From the NCBI GenBank assembly GCA_037044905.1, contig JBAOKB010000037.1, positions 1,116,001 to 1,180,000 of the forward strand: a stretch of 64,000 nucleotides of DNA, read 5' to 3'. The translations under genes and the position numbers were made by a program. Positions 1 through 9,532 of this stretch are shown here, in pieces; position 1 is the first letter of the stretch, and every line of letters starts with the position of its first letter. The notes beneath the pieces were generated by a model that was not told the origin of the DNA, ran no database searches, and saw only the letters and a list, made by a program, of their open reading frames with translations. The DNA comes from Hortaea werneckii (Eukaryota > Ascomycota > Dothideomycetes > Mycosphaerellales > Teratosphaeriaceae).

Positions 1-439
1 CTCTCGTGGACACCCTATACCATCACGGGGCACGCAACTTCCTCTTCATCAACGTGCCCCCCGTGAACCGCAGTCCCCTAACCCTCTCCGCGGGCGCGGA
101 AGCCGAAGCAACAGAAGCAACCGACATCTCGTGGAACGCCAACGTAACCCACATCGCCACCAACCTCAGCACCGTCTACCGGGACGCCACGACCTTCGTC
201 TTCGACAGCAACAGCTCTTCTACGAGGTCCTGGACGAGCCGTGCGCGTACGAACAGACGTGTCCGTATAGGAACACCACTGAGTACTGTGAGAGTTATAT
301 GAATGGGACGCCGGAATGGGATACTTTTTATTCGAATTGTTCGATTCCTGTGGATGAGTATTTTTGGCTTAATAGTTTGCATCCGACGTTTAGGATGATG
401 AATGTTACGGCGCAGGAGATTGCGAGGCAGTTGAGTTGA
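1..439 (+). CDS. GDSL-type esterase/lipase, C-terminal part (5' end outside window)
   Basis: The visible part is the end of a fungal GDSL/SGNH (CE16-like) acyl esterase, probably secreted. It opens with a block typical of these enzymes (GARNFLFINVPP) and ends with WLNSLHPT, which holds the catalytic His of the last SGNH block, followed by an amphipathic tail ending in QLS and a stop at 437-439. Cysteine pairs (CAYEQTC, YCESY, NCS) and several N-x-S/T sites fit an extracellular glycoprotein. The frame changes once near position 214: the upstream frame carries the FVFDSN segment and the downstream frame starts with LFYEVLDEP; one extra C in a CC run would join them. The signal peptide and the GDSL serine block lie upstream of the window. 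The substrate (cellulose acetate, pectin or lipid) cannot be judged from this fragment. Confidence 0.8.
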   Translation, partial: SRGHPIPSRGTQLPLHQRAPREPQSPNPLRGRGSRSNRSNRHLVERQRNPHRHQPQHRLPGRHDLRLRQQQLFYEVLDEPCAYEQTCPYRNTTEYCESYMNGTPEWDTFYSNCSIPVDEYFWLNSLHPTFRMMNVTAQEIARQLS

Positions 440-758
440 GTGGTGGGGAGCAACGGTGGTAGTCTGTGATGGACTGGCTGCGCTTGCGTGGTGATTGAGT
501 AGATGGATCTGATTTTTTTTTTTTTTTTTCGTTTTTTTGTTCTGCCATGATTGGCGCCGTTGGGCCTCGATGGCTCTCCAGCGTGTGATATCATCGACCC
601 TTTCCGAATGTACAGGAGGACTGTGGACTTTGCTCGTTGGAGTTGCAGTCGTTCTTGATGATCAGGATGTGGAGCTCGTTCTGTGAAGAATCGCGGTCGA
701 GGCGAACGTGCAGAGGAGTAAAATTATCTATGCTATCTCACGTTATGCATCAAAATCA
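440..758. other. Intergenic, convergent gene ends, T17 tract
   Basis: The 3' ends of the GDSL gene (+) and the PHYHD1-like gene (-) face each other here. A run of 17 T lies at about 523-539, followed by a second T7 run. No credible ORF or RNA gene is visible. Confidence 0.6.
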
Positions 759-1700
759 TCACAAAGCCTCGTTCAATCTCGTAAAACCACTGTTGTTATC
801 TGACATTTGCAACCAGTTCTTCCCATCGTACTCATTCTCCCCCTCGATGACATGGAACGTGTAAATCATCCTGCCCTTCTTACTGGTATTCTTCTCACTC
901 TTATGCAGCAGGTTGCCATGTATGAGTACCAACGTGCCCGCCTTCACCTCACCCAGATCATAAACCTCTTTCTTGACCTCCTTATCCTCTTCGAGACCTT
1001 TCGGCCACTGGCCACCCTCATTCGGAGCGAACGTCGTCCCTGTGCCTTCCTCATTCCGCACGAACCGATCTCTAATCGGTGCGCGCTTGTGGCTTCCGGC
1101 GGCGAACGATAGGCATCCGTTTTCCACTGTGCAGTCTTCTAACGCATACCAGAAGCCGACGGCTGAAGGTGGGTTTGTGTACAAAAAGACCGAGTCCTGG
1201 TGAGGTGGCACCCGGCCTCCGATCTCGGGCTGCTTGCAGATGATCATTGACTGAAGCACGCGAGGGTCTTTGAAGCCCAGGTCGCGGGCTATATTTGCAT
1301 TCTGCGAGTTGATGCTGGACTTGTTGAACAGGGGGAGAGATGGTGGAGATAGTGCCCGATCTTGTTGATCGCAAGGTTCTTCGGCTTCGTCAGGTTGCCC
1401 TGGTTGTCGAAGGCATCCTCTTCGAAGAAGAACCGGACCTTATCGCCAGAAGTTAGGAAGTAGTCATCCCCACATGATCGCTGCTTTCGCCGATGGAGAA
1501 GCGCGTCATGGGGTGCTCCTCAAGTGGAAATCGTGCAGCATCTTATTGGATTCGTCCAGAAGCTGTTTCACCTCGGTCTGCGATAAGGCATCTGGGATGA
1601 GCAGATAGCCATTGCGGTCCCACTCTTCGAGCTGTGCCTTGGAGAGGCCATTGGAGAGGTTGGCCGAAGCCGGTGGCGGAGAATCTCGTGACGGAGCCAT
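759..1700 (-). CDS. Phytanoyl-CoA dioxygenase family protein, PHYHD1-like
   Basis: Fe(II)/2-oxoglutarate dioxygenase of the PhyH family, closest in motif style to animal PHYHD1. The iron ligands are visible: HxD in PPHQDSVFLY and the distal His in GNLLHKSEKN, with the 2-oxoglutarate-binding Arg likely in KKGRMIYTFHV. The core VENGCLSFAAGSH is characteristic of the family. The start is the ATG at 1698-1700 (MAPSRDSPPP). No intron is needed, but the frame is broken at three homopolymers: near 1519, near 1470 (CCCC) and at 1331-1335 (G5). One added base at each gives about 314 residues, close to the family's usual 290-320. The substrate is unknown; PHYHD1 itself does not act on phytanoyl-CoA as far as I know. 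It is transcribed divergently from the PLD-like gene. Confidence 0.85.
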
Positions 1701-2088
1701 TGTGATGGTTTCAGAACGTGTGGATGTTATGGGTCTTGGACCATTGCAGATCTATGGGCACAGTGAGCAAGCTCCGACGCTGCAAGCCGACATGAGTTCG
1801 GGGACTGTGACCACGCCCTGCTGTTATCACTTGCCCCACTCGTTCTGCCGCCGACGAGTCCGTGCTTCCGGCGTCGCCCAATGTTCGCCGAACTTCACCT
1901 CGCGCATTCCGCTCATTGACAGCTATATACGACACGCTGTAGACGGTCATGTCTTCCTCACTGACGACTGTGAAATAACGAGCGCGTATGTATCCGCGCG
2001 CAGGCTTCGAGACATCTGGCGCTTAATCTTGCCATTTGAACGTTTGCCCACATAGTTGGCCGACTTCGTCTACAGCAATCTACGCGTG
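1701..2088. promoter_or_regulatory. Divergent promoter region, PHYHD1-like / PLD-like genes
   Basis: These 388 bases separate two divergently oriented start codons (ATG at 1700 minus and 2089 plus), so both promoters must lie here. Open frames in it are short and have no recognisable motif. I cannot point to a specific factor site. Confidence 0.5.
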
Positions 2089-3506
2089 ATGGACGCCACC
2101 GAGTTAACGAAAGCAATAAGGTCGCAACTGTCAAACGCAGATAGCTCACAACGGGCTCGAAATGATTCGCCTTCATACTGGACATCCGATGCGGAAACGC
2201 TCCAATCCAGCTCTAGCATTGGAGACATCTCATTCGGCACAGGCCATAGCATCTACAGCTCTAAGATTACGCCTATTATAGAGCAGGCATGTCACGAGGT
2301 TATTCTGGTAACCTGCTTCTGGGCTCACTCTGACACCTCGAGTATACTGAACGATTCGCTACGGAAGCTGGCGGCGAAAGCGACAGAAATGGGAAAGCTG
2401 ATCAGAGTACGCGTGTACTTCTCATCGTCATCTTTGTTCCAGAAACTCTTCCATCCGCCTTCATTAAAAGGAAAGACGTACTCGCCCGCTAGCTGGCAAA
2501 GCGCTTTCGGTTTACCTTCCGCCGACGAATTGACTGGCTTGGATTTACAGATCAAGAGCATATTTGTCTTGCCATTCAGCGTCATGCATCCGAAGTTCAT
2601 AATCATTGACAGGCAAAGGGTACTCCTACCAAGTTGCAATGTTAGTTGGGAAGATTGGTTTGAAGGTTGCATGGACTTAAGCGGGCCCATAGTCGACCAA
2701 TTCGTGCGTTTCTTTCAGGAGTTCTGGGCAGAGGAATCCGACATGCGACCTCCGCCATATACTGTTACCAGCAAAGCAGACCAAGTAGACGGACAACAGA
2801 GTTCGCCCGTTTCGCCACTTGCCGTGCGCCGTGTGGATATGAGCGGCGTTCCGTCTGTGTTCTTACCATCGCCACACCACTGGAACCCTCAGATTCGTAT
2901 GCCCTGGCAACAGTCCTCCAAACCGCCGCCTACGCCGCTCAACATATGTCTGCTAAGCTTATTTGCCAAAGCATCAGACATATATTCATTCAAACTCCTA
3001 ACATAACCGCTCAGCCTGTACTGGATGCATTGCTCGCCGCACTCAGCCGTGGCGTAAACATACGCATTGTCACGAGTGAAAAACTGATGGTACTGGAACA
3101 ATTGGTTACTGCTGGAACGACGAACAAACGATGCATGCAATGGTTGATTTCGCAGCATCGACAGTTGCTTGATCGGCAAGGGTCTACACTCGCGTCACCA
3201 GGCGAGCTTGAATCTGGGATGATTGGAAAAGATGTAGGCGCGCTCAAAATCGAATACTACCGCCCTCGGCTATACAAGGTCGGGCTGGTTCTGAGCCGGT
3301 ACAATCGCATCTCAAGCTTACCGTAGTTGACGATCGGATCGCTGTACACGGGAGTGGGAACATGGATAGAGCTAGTTGGTATACAAGTCAAGGAGCTAGG
3401 TGTGGCTTTTGTGTCGAGTGAGCTAGTCTCCACTATCAAAGGGGCTTTGGTCGAAGCTATGCAAGGCAGAAGTGAGGTTTTGTACGATAGTAATGGACAG
3501 CGATGA
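2089..3506 (+). CDS. PLD-like (HKD) superfamily protein
   Basis: A phospholipase D superfamily protein with two HKD motifs. The first, HPKFIIID followed by PSCNVSWEDW, has HxKx4D but Pro in place of the usual Gly of the GS pair. The second, HLKLTVVD followed by HGSGNMDRASW, is canonical and includes the GSxN segment. The first in-frame ATG is at 2089 (MDATELTKAI); upstream codons of that frame lack an ATG. The frame shifts near 2880, between 3240 and 3300, and near 3405, where one base at each site restores continuity; the last coding stretch ends with YDSNGQR and a stop at 3504-3506, giving about 472 residues. No signal peptide or membrane segment is evident. The reaction could be lipid hydrolysis, phosphatidyl transfer or a nuclease; the sequence alone does not decide. 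Confidence 0.82.
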
Positions 3507-5296
3507 AGACTACGTAGTAGACGGGGCAAACAGCTTGCAGGGTGTGGGCATGGCTGACTTCTGTGATTGAGCAAGGAATAATAATGACCCCTTTCAAACG
3601 GCATGGCGAGCTTCGCGTTATCTCCGCTGAAGCTGAGCTCTGCTAATGGAGATTGGACCGTTTGGTCATGCGTCTGGTTTCGCGAAGCGAGGCACCGCAG
3701 CTAGTTAGGAGGTGGCGTCTGCCTTGCATTCATCGGATGGGTCCTCTTGGGGCTGGGGCACAGTCATCATACCTCAACATCCTCATGAGGACAACACGGC
3801 ACAGTGGCAATGCAGCGCGAAAGCCACTACGCCCAAGAAGGTGAATCTACCTTGTGACACCAGGACAACCACGCGAGCCAGGTTCGTCAAGCTGCATAGG
3901 AAAGGCTCCTCTGAACTCTTTGAGTTCAACGCTAAGCGAGACAGCGGCTGCCGGAAACCACGGCATCTTTGCCAAACGTTAAAAGTCGAAGTCTAAAGAG
4001 TGCGTCATAAGCCGAGCACATATACCCCAAATCTCCGTGGCACACGATACACTTCAATCATGAATGAGGCACAATCCGTCTACGGAAGGTTGTATGGACA
4101 CTTACGTAGGTGACGAAAATGAACAGCGAAGGTTTCCCTCCGTAGAGAGAAATGTCACTGCTGCAAAATTGGTACCTCTGGAGGTCTTCGAGGGCGAAAA
4201 GATTACAAATGATGCGATGCTTTTCTGGTTTTCCACACAAATTGGCCATTTCACAACAGAGCTCGAAACATGACATGAGCCGAGCTCGAAGTCTGCATCA
4301 CATGATTAGGATTCAGGACTTTAGTCGGAGGGTCATGACATGGAGCCATGTTGAAGAAGAAGCGTTCCGCGGTCCATTGCAAGACTAAAACGCCGTCGAC
4401 AACGTTGTGGCTTGAAGTCAGTCCTTCCAGCCCCACAAACAACGTGCCGCCCACGAGAAAAAGCGACGGTCCATTTTCCGAATACCGCGACTCGCGTGCA
4501 CCTGCTTTCCCACATCTGAGTACTGTAGTGATTTACCGATGGGTGAGCAGAAATGGGCCAACGTATCAACACAACAAACAAAATACTCATGTAGTATCTC
4601 CGCCAAGGACCATAGCGAAAACCACATGGCCCGGACTAAGAACTCGACGTCCCGCCCAGCCAGACCTTCTACTGCTGACTGCGCCGAGTGCGCCTAGCTG
4701 TGATTCAAATGTCCCCAGGGTCTTCTTGCTATGTTTGGATCCAGTGAGCCAAGCAACGCCAAAGTCACAGAGATCCACTTCACCGCCTGCTCCGACACTT
4801 TTTTCTTGCTCTGGCTAGATCACGAACTCCGATCCGCCATTGATGGTGGGCGCAAAGCGCGCCGCTTCAGTTCTGGAGGATTGCGTTGCCAATACAACCG
4901 CCAACGCGCTCGGCAGCTTATTCTTCGATCAGACCCGCCTAATTGATCCCCCGCGGCCACTATCGATGGTGCACAGGCGTGCAACCCCCAATGCCACTGT
5001 GTTGACGCGAAGGCGCGACCTTGATGCTGTAGCCAAGACGGCGTGAGCAAGATTATGATTGTGCCGCGATTCACGGAGAGGGTGTGCGGAGACGATCGAG
5101 AGCCTGAGCAACGGCCTGCCGACAACTGGTCGTGCGCCGCTGTCTGGAGACCGCCTCGACCTGCGGTGGCACAGCCTTCATGTGAGATATTGTGAAAGTT
5201 ATAAGAGTACCAGCCAACCCCCTGCCCTCGGCATATAGCTTTCTTCATCATAACGTACCATTCTATTTTCCAGTCTTGAGTCCTAACAGGCCAATC
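3507..5296. other. Long intergenic region (1.8 kb)
   Basis: Several open frames of 60-156 codons lie here on both strands, but none has a conserved-looking motif, good start context or splice logic. The segment nearest the next gene is AT-richer and probably holds its promoter. I see no tRNA or transposon remnant. Confidence 0.5.
5198..5206 (+). promoter_or_regulatory. Possible TATA-like element upstream of secreted-protein gene
   Basis: The stretch TTATAAGAG lies about 95 bases before the ATG at 5297, and a second candidate (CATATAGC) lies about 65 bases before it. Position fits a fungal TATA element; there is no direct evidence for use. Confidence 0.3.
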
Positions 5297-6451
5297 ATGC
5301 ATTCCGTTCTTCTGAACTCACTTCTATTCGGGCTGGCTGTAGCCGCGCCAAACCCGCTGCCCCAGGGTATCGACTTTGGTGCCGTTGATGCTGCTCCGAT
5401 GCCAACAGCGCTTGGCCCGCAGCCTGAGAAGACTGTTGATGTAGTTTCTTACGACTCGACTTCTGCTGCGGCTGCTGCATCATCGCAAGTGCTCGCCACT
5501 GCATCGGCATCCGCAAATGTGAAGCGTACCGATGACGATAGCGATGGAGACGACGCTGCGTGCGACACCGAGAAGTTGGAAGTTGGGTAAGTAAAGTAAG
5601 CCCTATTTGGATGTTTGAATCATACTGATTAGATTCTCTAGCAAGGGAGAGCTGACACGAAACCCGGACACAGCTGCCGCCTTCCATGACAACGACCATT
5701 ACGCCCAGGCCGCCAAGGCTGCTAAGGCCCCTGCTGGATACAAGGAGGCCTTTAACAACCTCCAAAGCAGCGTTGAAATGATCGGCTACCACGGCCTGAG
5801 GACCATCGGCGAGTATGACCCAGAGTTGTGCGCCGAACACTGCAAGAAGGACGAGGGCTGCGTTTCGTTCAACATGTACTTTGAGCGTTCCCATCTTACG
5901 CCACCAGCGACACCTGCCGGGACCCGCCGTCAACCACCTACATCAAGTGCACTTTCTACGGCTTCCCGATCTCTGCTGAAGCCTCTACCAACAAGCAGCA
6001 GCACCGTCACGACTTTGACGTCGTCCGCGCTGGATCCAACGCATACAACCGGGAAGATATCCCTGCCCCTAAGGTCGACGACTTCGATGCTCCGACCGAA
6101 TTGGACTGTGCCATCAACGCCCCGCTCGACCCGAAGACCGGTAAGGACACCTACGTCGGCATGAGCGCTTTCAAGACCAGCTACGACCCTGGCCAGTGTG
6201 CTTCCGCTTGCAACGCGCACAACGACTACAGCCGCAAGCACCCTGACCACGAGGGCAACTACCACTTCTGCAACTTCTTCAACTCGTACATCCTCTACAA
6301 GAACAACGTTCCTGAGAGCTTGGTCTGCAGCATGTACACTCGCGAGTGGGACTCGAGCTACGCTGTCAACTGTGGTCAGCACCGTGGCAACGATGACTAC
6401 ACCATTGGCCAGTCGGCTACCTACGCTCTGTCGGAGAAGCTGTCTGCTTAA
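5297..6451 (+). CDS. Secreted protein with two PAN/Apple-like cysteine modules, function unknown
   Basis: A fungal secreted protein. The N-terminus (MHSVLLNSLLFGLAVAAP) is a clear signal peptide; an Ala/Ser-rich stretch and a KR site (VKRTDDD) follow, suggesting a pro-region cut by a Kex2-type protease. Two related modules come next: one around YHGLRTIGEYDPELCAEHC with later FNMYFER, and one around YDPGQCASAC with FCNFFNSYILYKN and CSMYTREWD. This two-module layout is common in a widespread ascomycete family of unknown role with PAN/Apple-like cysteine spacing. An intron at 5587-5641 (GTAAGT to CTAG) joins GG|C to give Gly. One frame change at the CCC run near 5890-5892 needs one extra C; the total then becomes 366 residues. 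Codon usage is strongly GC-ending in the mature part, consistent with high expression. Confidence 0.85.
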
Positions 6452-7193
6452 GAAGTCCTAGGGATTTCAGTGGAAACTTGGTAGCGTGCATCGTAGAATA
6501 GTATGACGTATGATCTATAGTATTCTGTAATGTCTAACACATTGGCACATCTGTCGTCTAAATTTCATCTCACGCGATTGATGTTCTCGTGGTATCGTCG
6601 CGTTATCCTTTCGTGGACTCGTCGAAGTGGCAGCTGCTGGGAAATCCAGACATTGGCAAAACGCATTGCAATGCCAATCATTCTCCACTGTGATGTAAAT
6701 CCGCTTCACACGTTTTGATAGGAGGATTGACAGGTACTCCCATCAGAGAGGGAATGTCAATGTCTTGTCGAGAGTCGGAACGAACAGAAAGACGGACTTC
6801 TGAAGTCTGGTTCAAGTATTTCCAGAAACGGTAATCCATCGGGCTTACCCGCGAGGTCCGACCTAACTTACGATGAGATCACCATGAACCTTCCAAGGTT
6901 CCCATTCACTTGTCGGTTGAGCGATCAAGGTGGCTGTGTTCTCGTGCACTCTGGGGGAAACAGCATTTCCATTCAGTCGCTCCCACTGCTGAATGGGCAT
7001 AAGTATTTCACGACAAATTCTATACTCTGTCTTTCTACATTCAAATCCTACGCACAAGCTCAGCAGTAGCCGTACCCACTGAAGCCCAACAACCAACTTG
7101 TAACCAATACGCCAAAAGCCCGTTTCTTTCTCCAATCGCTCCCAATCCTTTCCCTCCTTCGCCTTCGGTTCTTCCTAGGTCGCAATCGCCACC
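6452..7193. other. Intergenic region
   Basis: Contains the 3' flank of the secreted-protein gene and the 5' flank of the small Kozak-started ORF. Short open frames on both strands (60-90 codons) show no recognisable features. Confidence 0.5.
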
Positions 7194-7423
7194 ATGGCCG
7201 ACCAACCGCCAACCCAACAGTCCAAAGCCGACAAGTTCATGCGCGGCGCCGGCGAAGTCCGCGATACCAACCTCTGGGGCCCCGCCAAATGGGTCGTCCA
7301 GCTCGTGCAGTATATGGTTGCGATCATCATGATCACGATAGGGAAGGGTTTAAGGCGATTGTGACGGGGAAGAAGCCGCAGGGTAGGCGGCGTGCGAGGA
7401 GCGAAGAGCGGAAGGAGGAGTGA
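7194..7423 (+). CDS. Small hypothetical protein with strong Kozak start
   Basis: The ATG at 7194 sits in GCCACCATGG, a textbook strong initiation context, and opens MADQPPTQQSKADKFMRG. In the unshifted frame the protein is 56 residues and ends at 7364 with a hydrophobic stretch (VVQLVQYMVAIIMITIG), which would make it a small tail-anchored membrane protein. If one base is missing near 7330, the frame instead continues to 7423 with a basic tail (GKKPQGRRRARSEERKEE), giving about 76 residues. I do not recognise the family. The start context and the lack of other signals between its neighbours are the reasons for calling it. Which C-terminus is real is open. Confidence 0.5.
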
Positions 7424-7908
7424 GTGCGGGAGGTTTCCGGGGAGACAGTGTGATTCCTGGTTCAGCAGAAAGAGAGAGGAGACTCTGGGAAAGAGTTCAT
7501 GCTTGAGGTTTGGATGATGATTTTACGATTTTGACGAGAGGACTATGGTATGCCTGATTTAGGGTTGGGGCTTGGGTATAGGCGTGTCGGGGACAGGTCT
7601 GAGAGGTCGGGCAGGGAAGTAGTCGCAAAGGGGGTTTTGGGTCTACAGCAGGTACCCATGGATGCAGCACCACTTTGTGTTCTGCGGTGCCTGCTCGCGT
7701 TGAGCGGTATGAGAAATCGGTCGCCGTGTCTGCCGCCGCTCAAAACATGGTAGGGTGGATGGAGAATCAACGGGCCACGGCCAGGGCGTAACAGGATCTG
7801 GTCATGTCATATGATAGAGCAACTCGGCAACGAAGTTACGAAGTATTGGGGTATCTCAAACAAACAAACAACATTATCAATGTGCATCCCAGCCCTGCGA
7901 CTGCTCGA
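7424..7908. other. Intergenic, convergent gene ends
   Basis: Region between the small plus-strand gene and the 3' end of the SRAP gene. Nothing beyond short unsupported frames is visible. Confidence 0.5.
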
Positions 7909-9285
7909 TCAGTCTCCCTTGCTGAAGAATTTCGTGATTCTGGCATTCCCTTCCTTCGTCGGCACCTTGGCCACGGTGTCATTGGTAGTGGCACTCCTCA
8001 TCTTTCGTCCTTGCGAGCCCTTGACCGGCGAAGGCGACTTCTGCTGCCCAGTAGTCGTCGGCTTCTTGGACGCCGGGCTTTCCGCCTTCAGCATCGCTGC
8101 ATCATCCATCTCAGAAGCCTCGCGCTTGATGCCGCGTTCTGTGGCTTGGTCGACCGCCTTATCAAGGGAAGGATCCGGAACGTCGGCCATGGAGGCCTTG
8201 ATTGCTGCTTCGAGGTCTGCGTCGTGCCCTTCCTCCGGCTTGGGCAGTGGCGCGTTGGTCTCAGGGTCCTCGACTTTGGATGTCGTTCGTGTCTCGTCCC
8301 CTTCCTGCTTGACCTTTGGCTGATCACCCTTAGCATCTTCCTGCTTCTCCACAGCCTCTTTCTTCACTTCTTGGCTCGGTGCCTGCTCCTTCTGCTTGCC
8401 GAAGAAATTGGCTATGTTATTTTTGTTCTCTTTGCTGTCTATAGGCACGATGAATTGAGGGCTGTTATTGCCGACTTTCCCCACAGCCTTGTCCACAGCA
8501 TAACACTCCAGCTCGCCTTGGAAGGGCTTTAGCATACTTTGCAGCTCGTTGTCCCAACCTATCCGATCAGGATCCAACCATTTCCTCATTTCCTCTGAGC
8601 CAGGCTCCAGCAGCACTGGCATCCGATCATGCAAGAATTGCAGCTGCTTGTTCGAGTTTGTCGTAATGATGGTATAAGTATAAAGCTTGTCGTCGCTGCC
8701 TTCATACTTGACCATGTCCCACAATCCCGCGAAACACATCATCTGGCCATCCTTCCGCTTTACGAAGTGAGGGATCTTCTCCTTGCCGCCGTTCTTCTTC
8801 AGCCATTCATAGAAGCCTTCAGCGACTACGATACATCGTTTGCGTTGCTTCATGGTATTCCACATGCCGCGGTTCTCGATCAGAGAATCGTCGCGGCAGT
8901 TGATTGTACGCATCTGGGAGCCGTAATCCGGTGGTCGTTTGGTCCAGAACGGTACAAGACCCCATTTGGCACTCTGAAGCTTATACTTCGTCTCATGGGT
9001 TGCCCTGCCGTCCACTTCGTCGGATGCCTCGCCACCATGGGACAGCTTGGCCTTTTTAGAGCGGTGCTCGGCTTCATCCTGTGCGCTGTCGCCACCTTCA
9101 TCGTTGCCACCACGGTCAGGCCTATCGGCACGGTATATAAGCCCGTGATAGCCTGGCGCGAAATTGTATGTTTGTCGAACTTGATCGCTTTCATCATCTG
9201 GAGCTTCATTGGCGGGCATGTCCTGGTCTGCAAGACGCTGCCGAACCTGTGAAGGACGCAGGGAAAGGGCGTAGCGACCGCACAT
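7909..9285 (-). CDS. SRAP domain protein (HMCES/YedK family)
   Basis: An intact 458-residue reading frame. SRAP proteins shield abasic sites in single-stranded DNA by forming a covalent link through Cys2; here Met is followed directly by C2 (MCGRYAL), and the other active-site residues are present: Asn in TYNFAPG (about 41), Glu156 in VAEGFYEW and His219 in FLHDRMPVLL. The SRAP fold spans residues 2 to about 285, with an acidic insert at 55-97. The tail (about 285-458) is disordered and charged but carries motifs: KNNIANFF (288-295) and NARITKFF (447-454) resemble PCNA-binding PIP boxes without the Gln, DLEAAIKASMAD (357-368) fits a ubiquitin-interacting motif, and several psi-K-x-E sites (VKQE, IKRE, LKAE) resemble SUMO targets. 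Human HMCES also has a C-terminal PIP box. It is divergent from the Mgr3-like gene with 247 bases between starts. Confidence 0.93.
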   Translation of the reverse strand: MCGRYALSLRPSQVRQRLADQDMPANEAPDDESDQVRQTYNFAPGYHGLIYRADRPDRGGNDEGGDSAQDEAEHRSKKAKLSHGGEASDEVDGRATHETKYKLQSAKWGLVPFWTKRPPDYGSQMRTINCRDDSLIENRGMWNTMKQRKRCIVVAEGFYEWLKKNGGKEKIPHFVKRKDGQMMCFAGLWDMVKYEGSDDKLYTYTIITTNSNKQLQFLHDRMPVLLEPGSEEMRKWLDPDRIGWDNELQSMLKPFQGELECYAVDKAVGKVGNNSPQFIVPIDSKENKNNIANFFGKQKEQAPSQEVKKEAVEKQEDAKGDQPKVKQEGDETRTTSKVEDPETNAPLPKPEEGHDADLEAAIKASMADVPDPSLDKAVDQATERGIKREASEMDDAAMLKAESPASKKPTTTGQQKSPSPVKGSQGRKMRSATTNDTVAKVPTKEGNARITKFFSKGD

Positions 9286-9532
9286 GTTTGCGACCAGTTG
9301 TCATTTGACAAAGACGGTTAGAAGTCGGACGTGTACCAACAGAGTGGCATTGCTTATATCGCGTTCACACGCGACTTTTGATGGAGCAGCTGAATTGAAT
9401 TACATCATGATGCTTCTCGAGGAAGCTTGGCCATCAAGATTTGATGGAAGGGCGTCCGAGGCGTCGTTCATCGTTAGAAGGGATAAGCATCCCACGAGGC
9501 TACAAACTACCAGCCATTGTACTATAATCGCC
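9286..9532. promoter_or_regulatory. Compact divergent promoter, SRAP / Mgr3-like genes
   Basis: Only 247 bases separate the two divergent start codons (9285 minus, 9533 plus), so this must serve both genes. No specific site is recognised. Confidence 0.5.
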
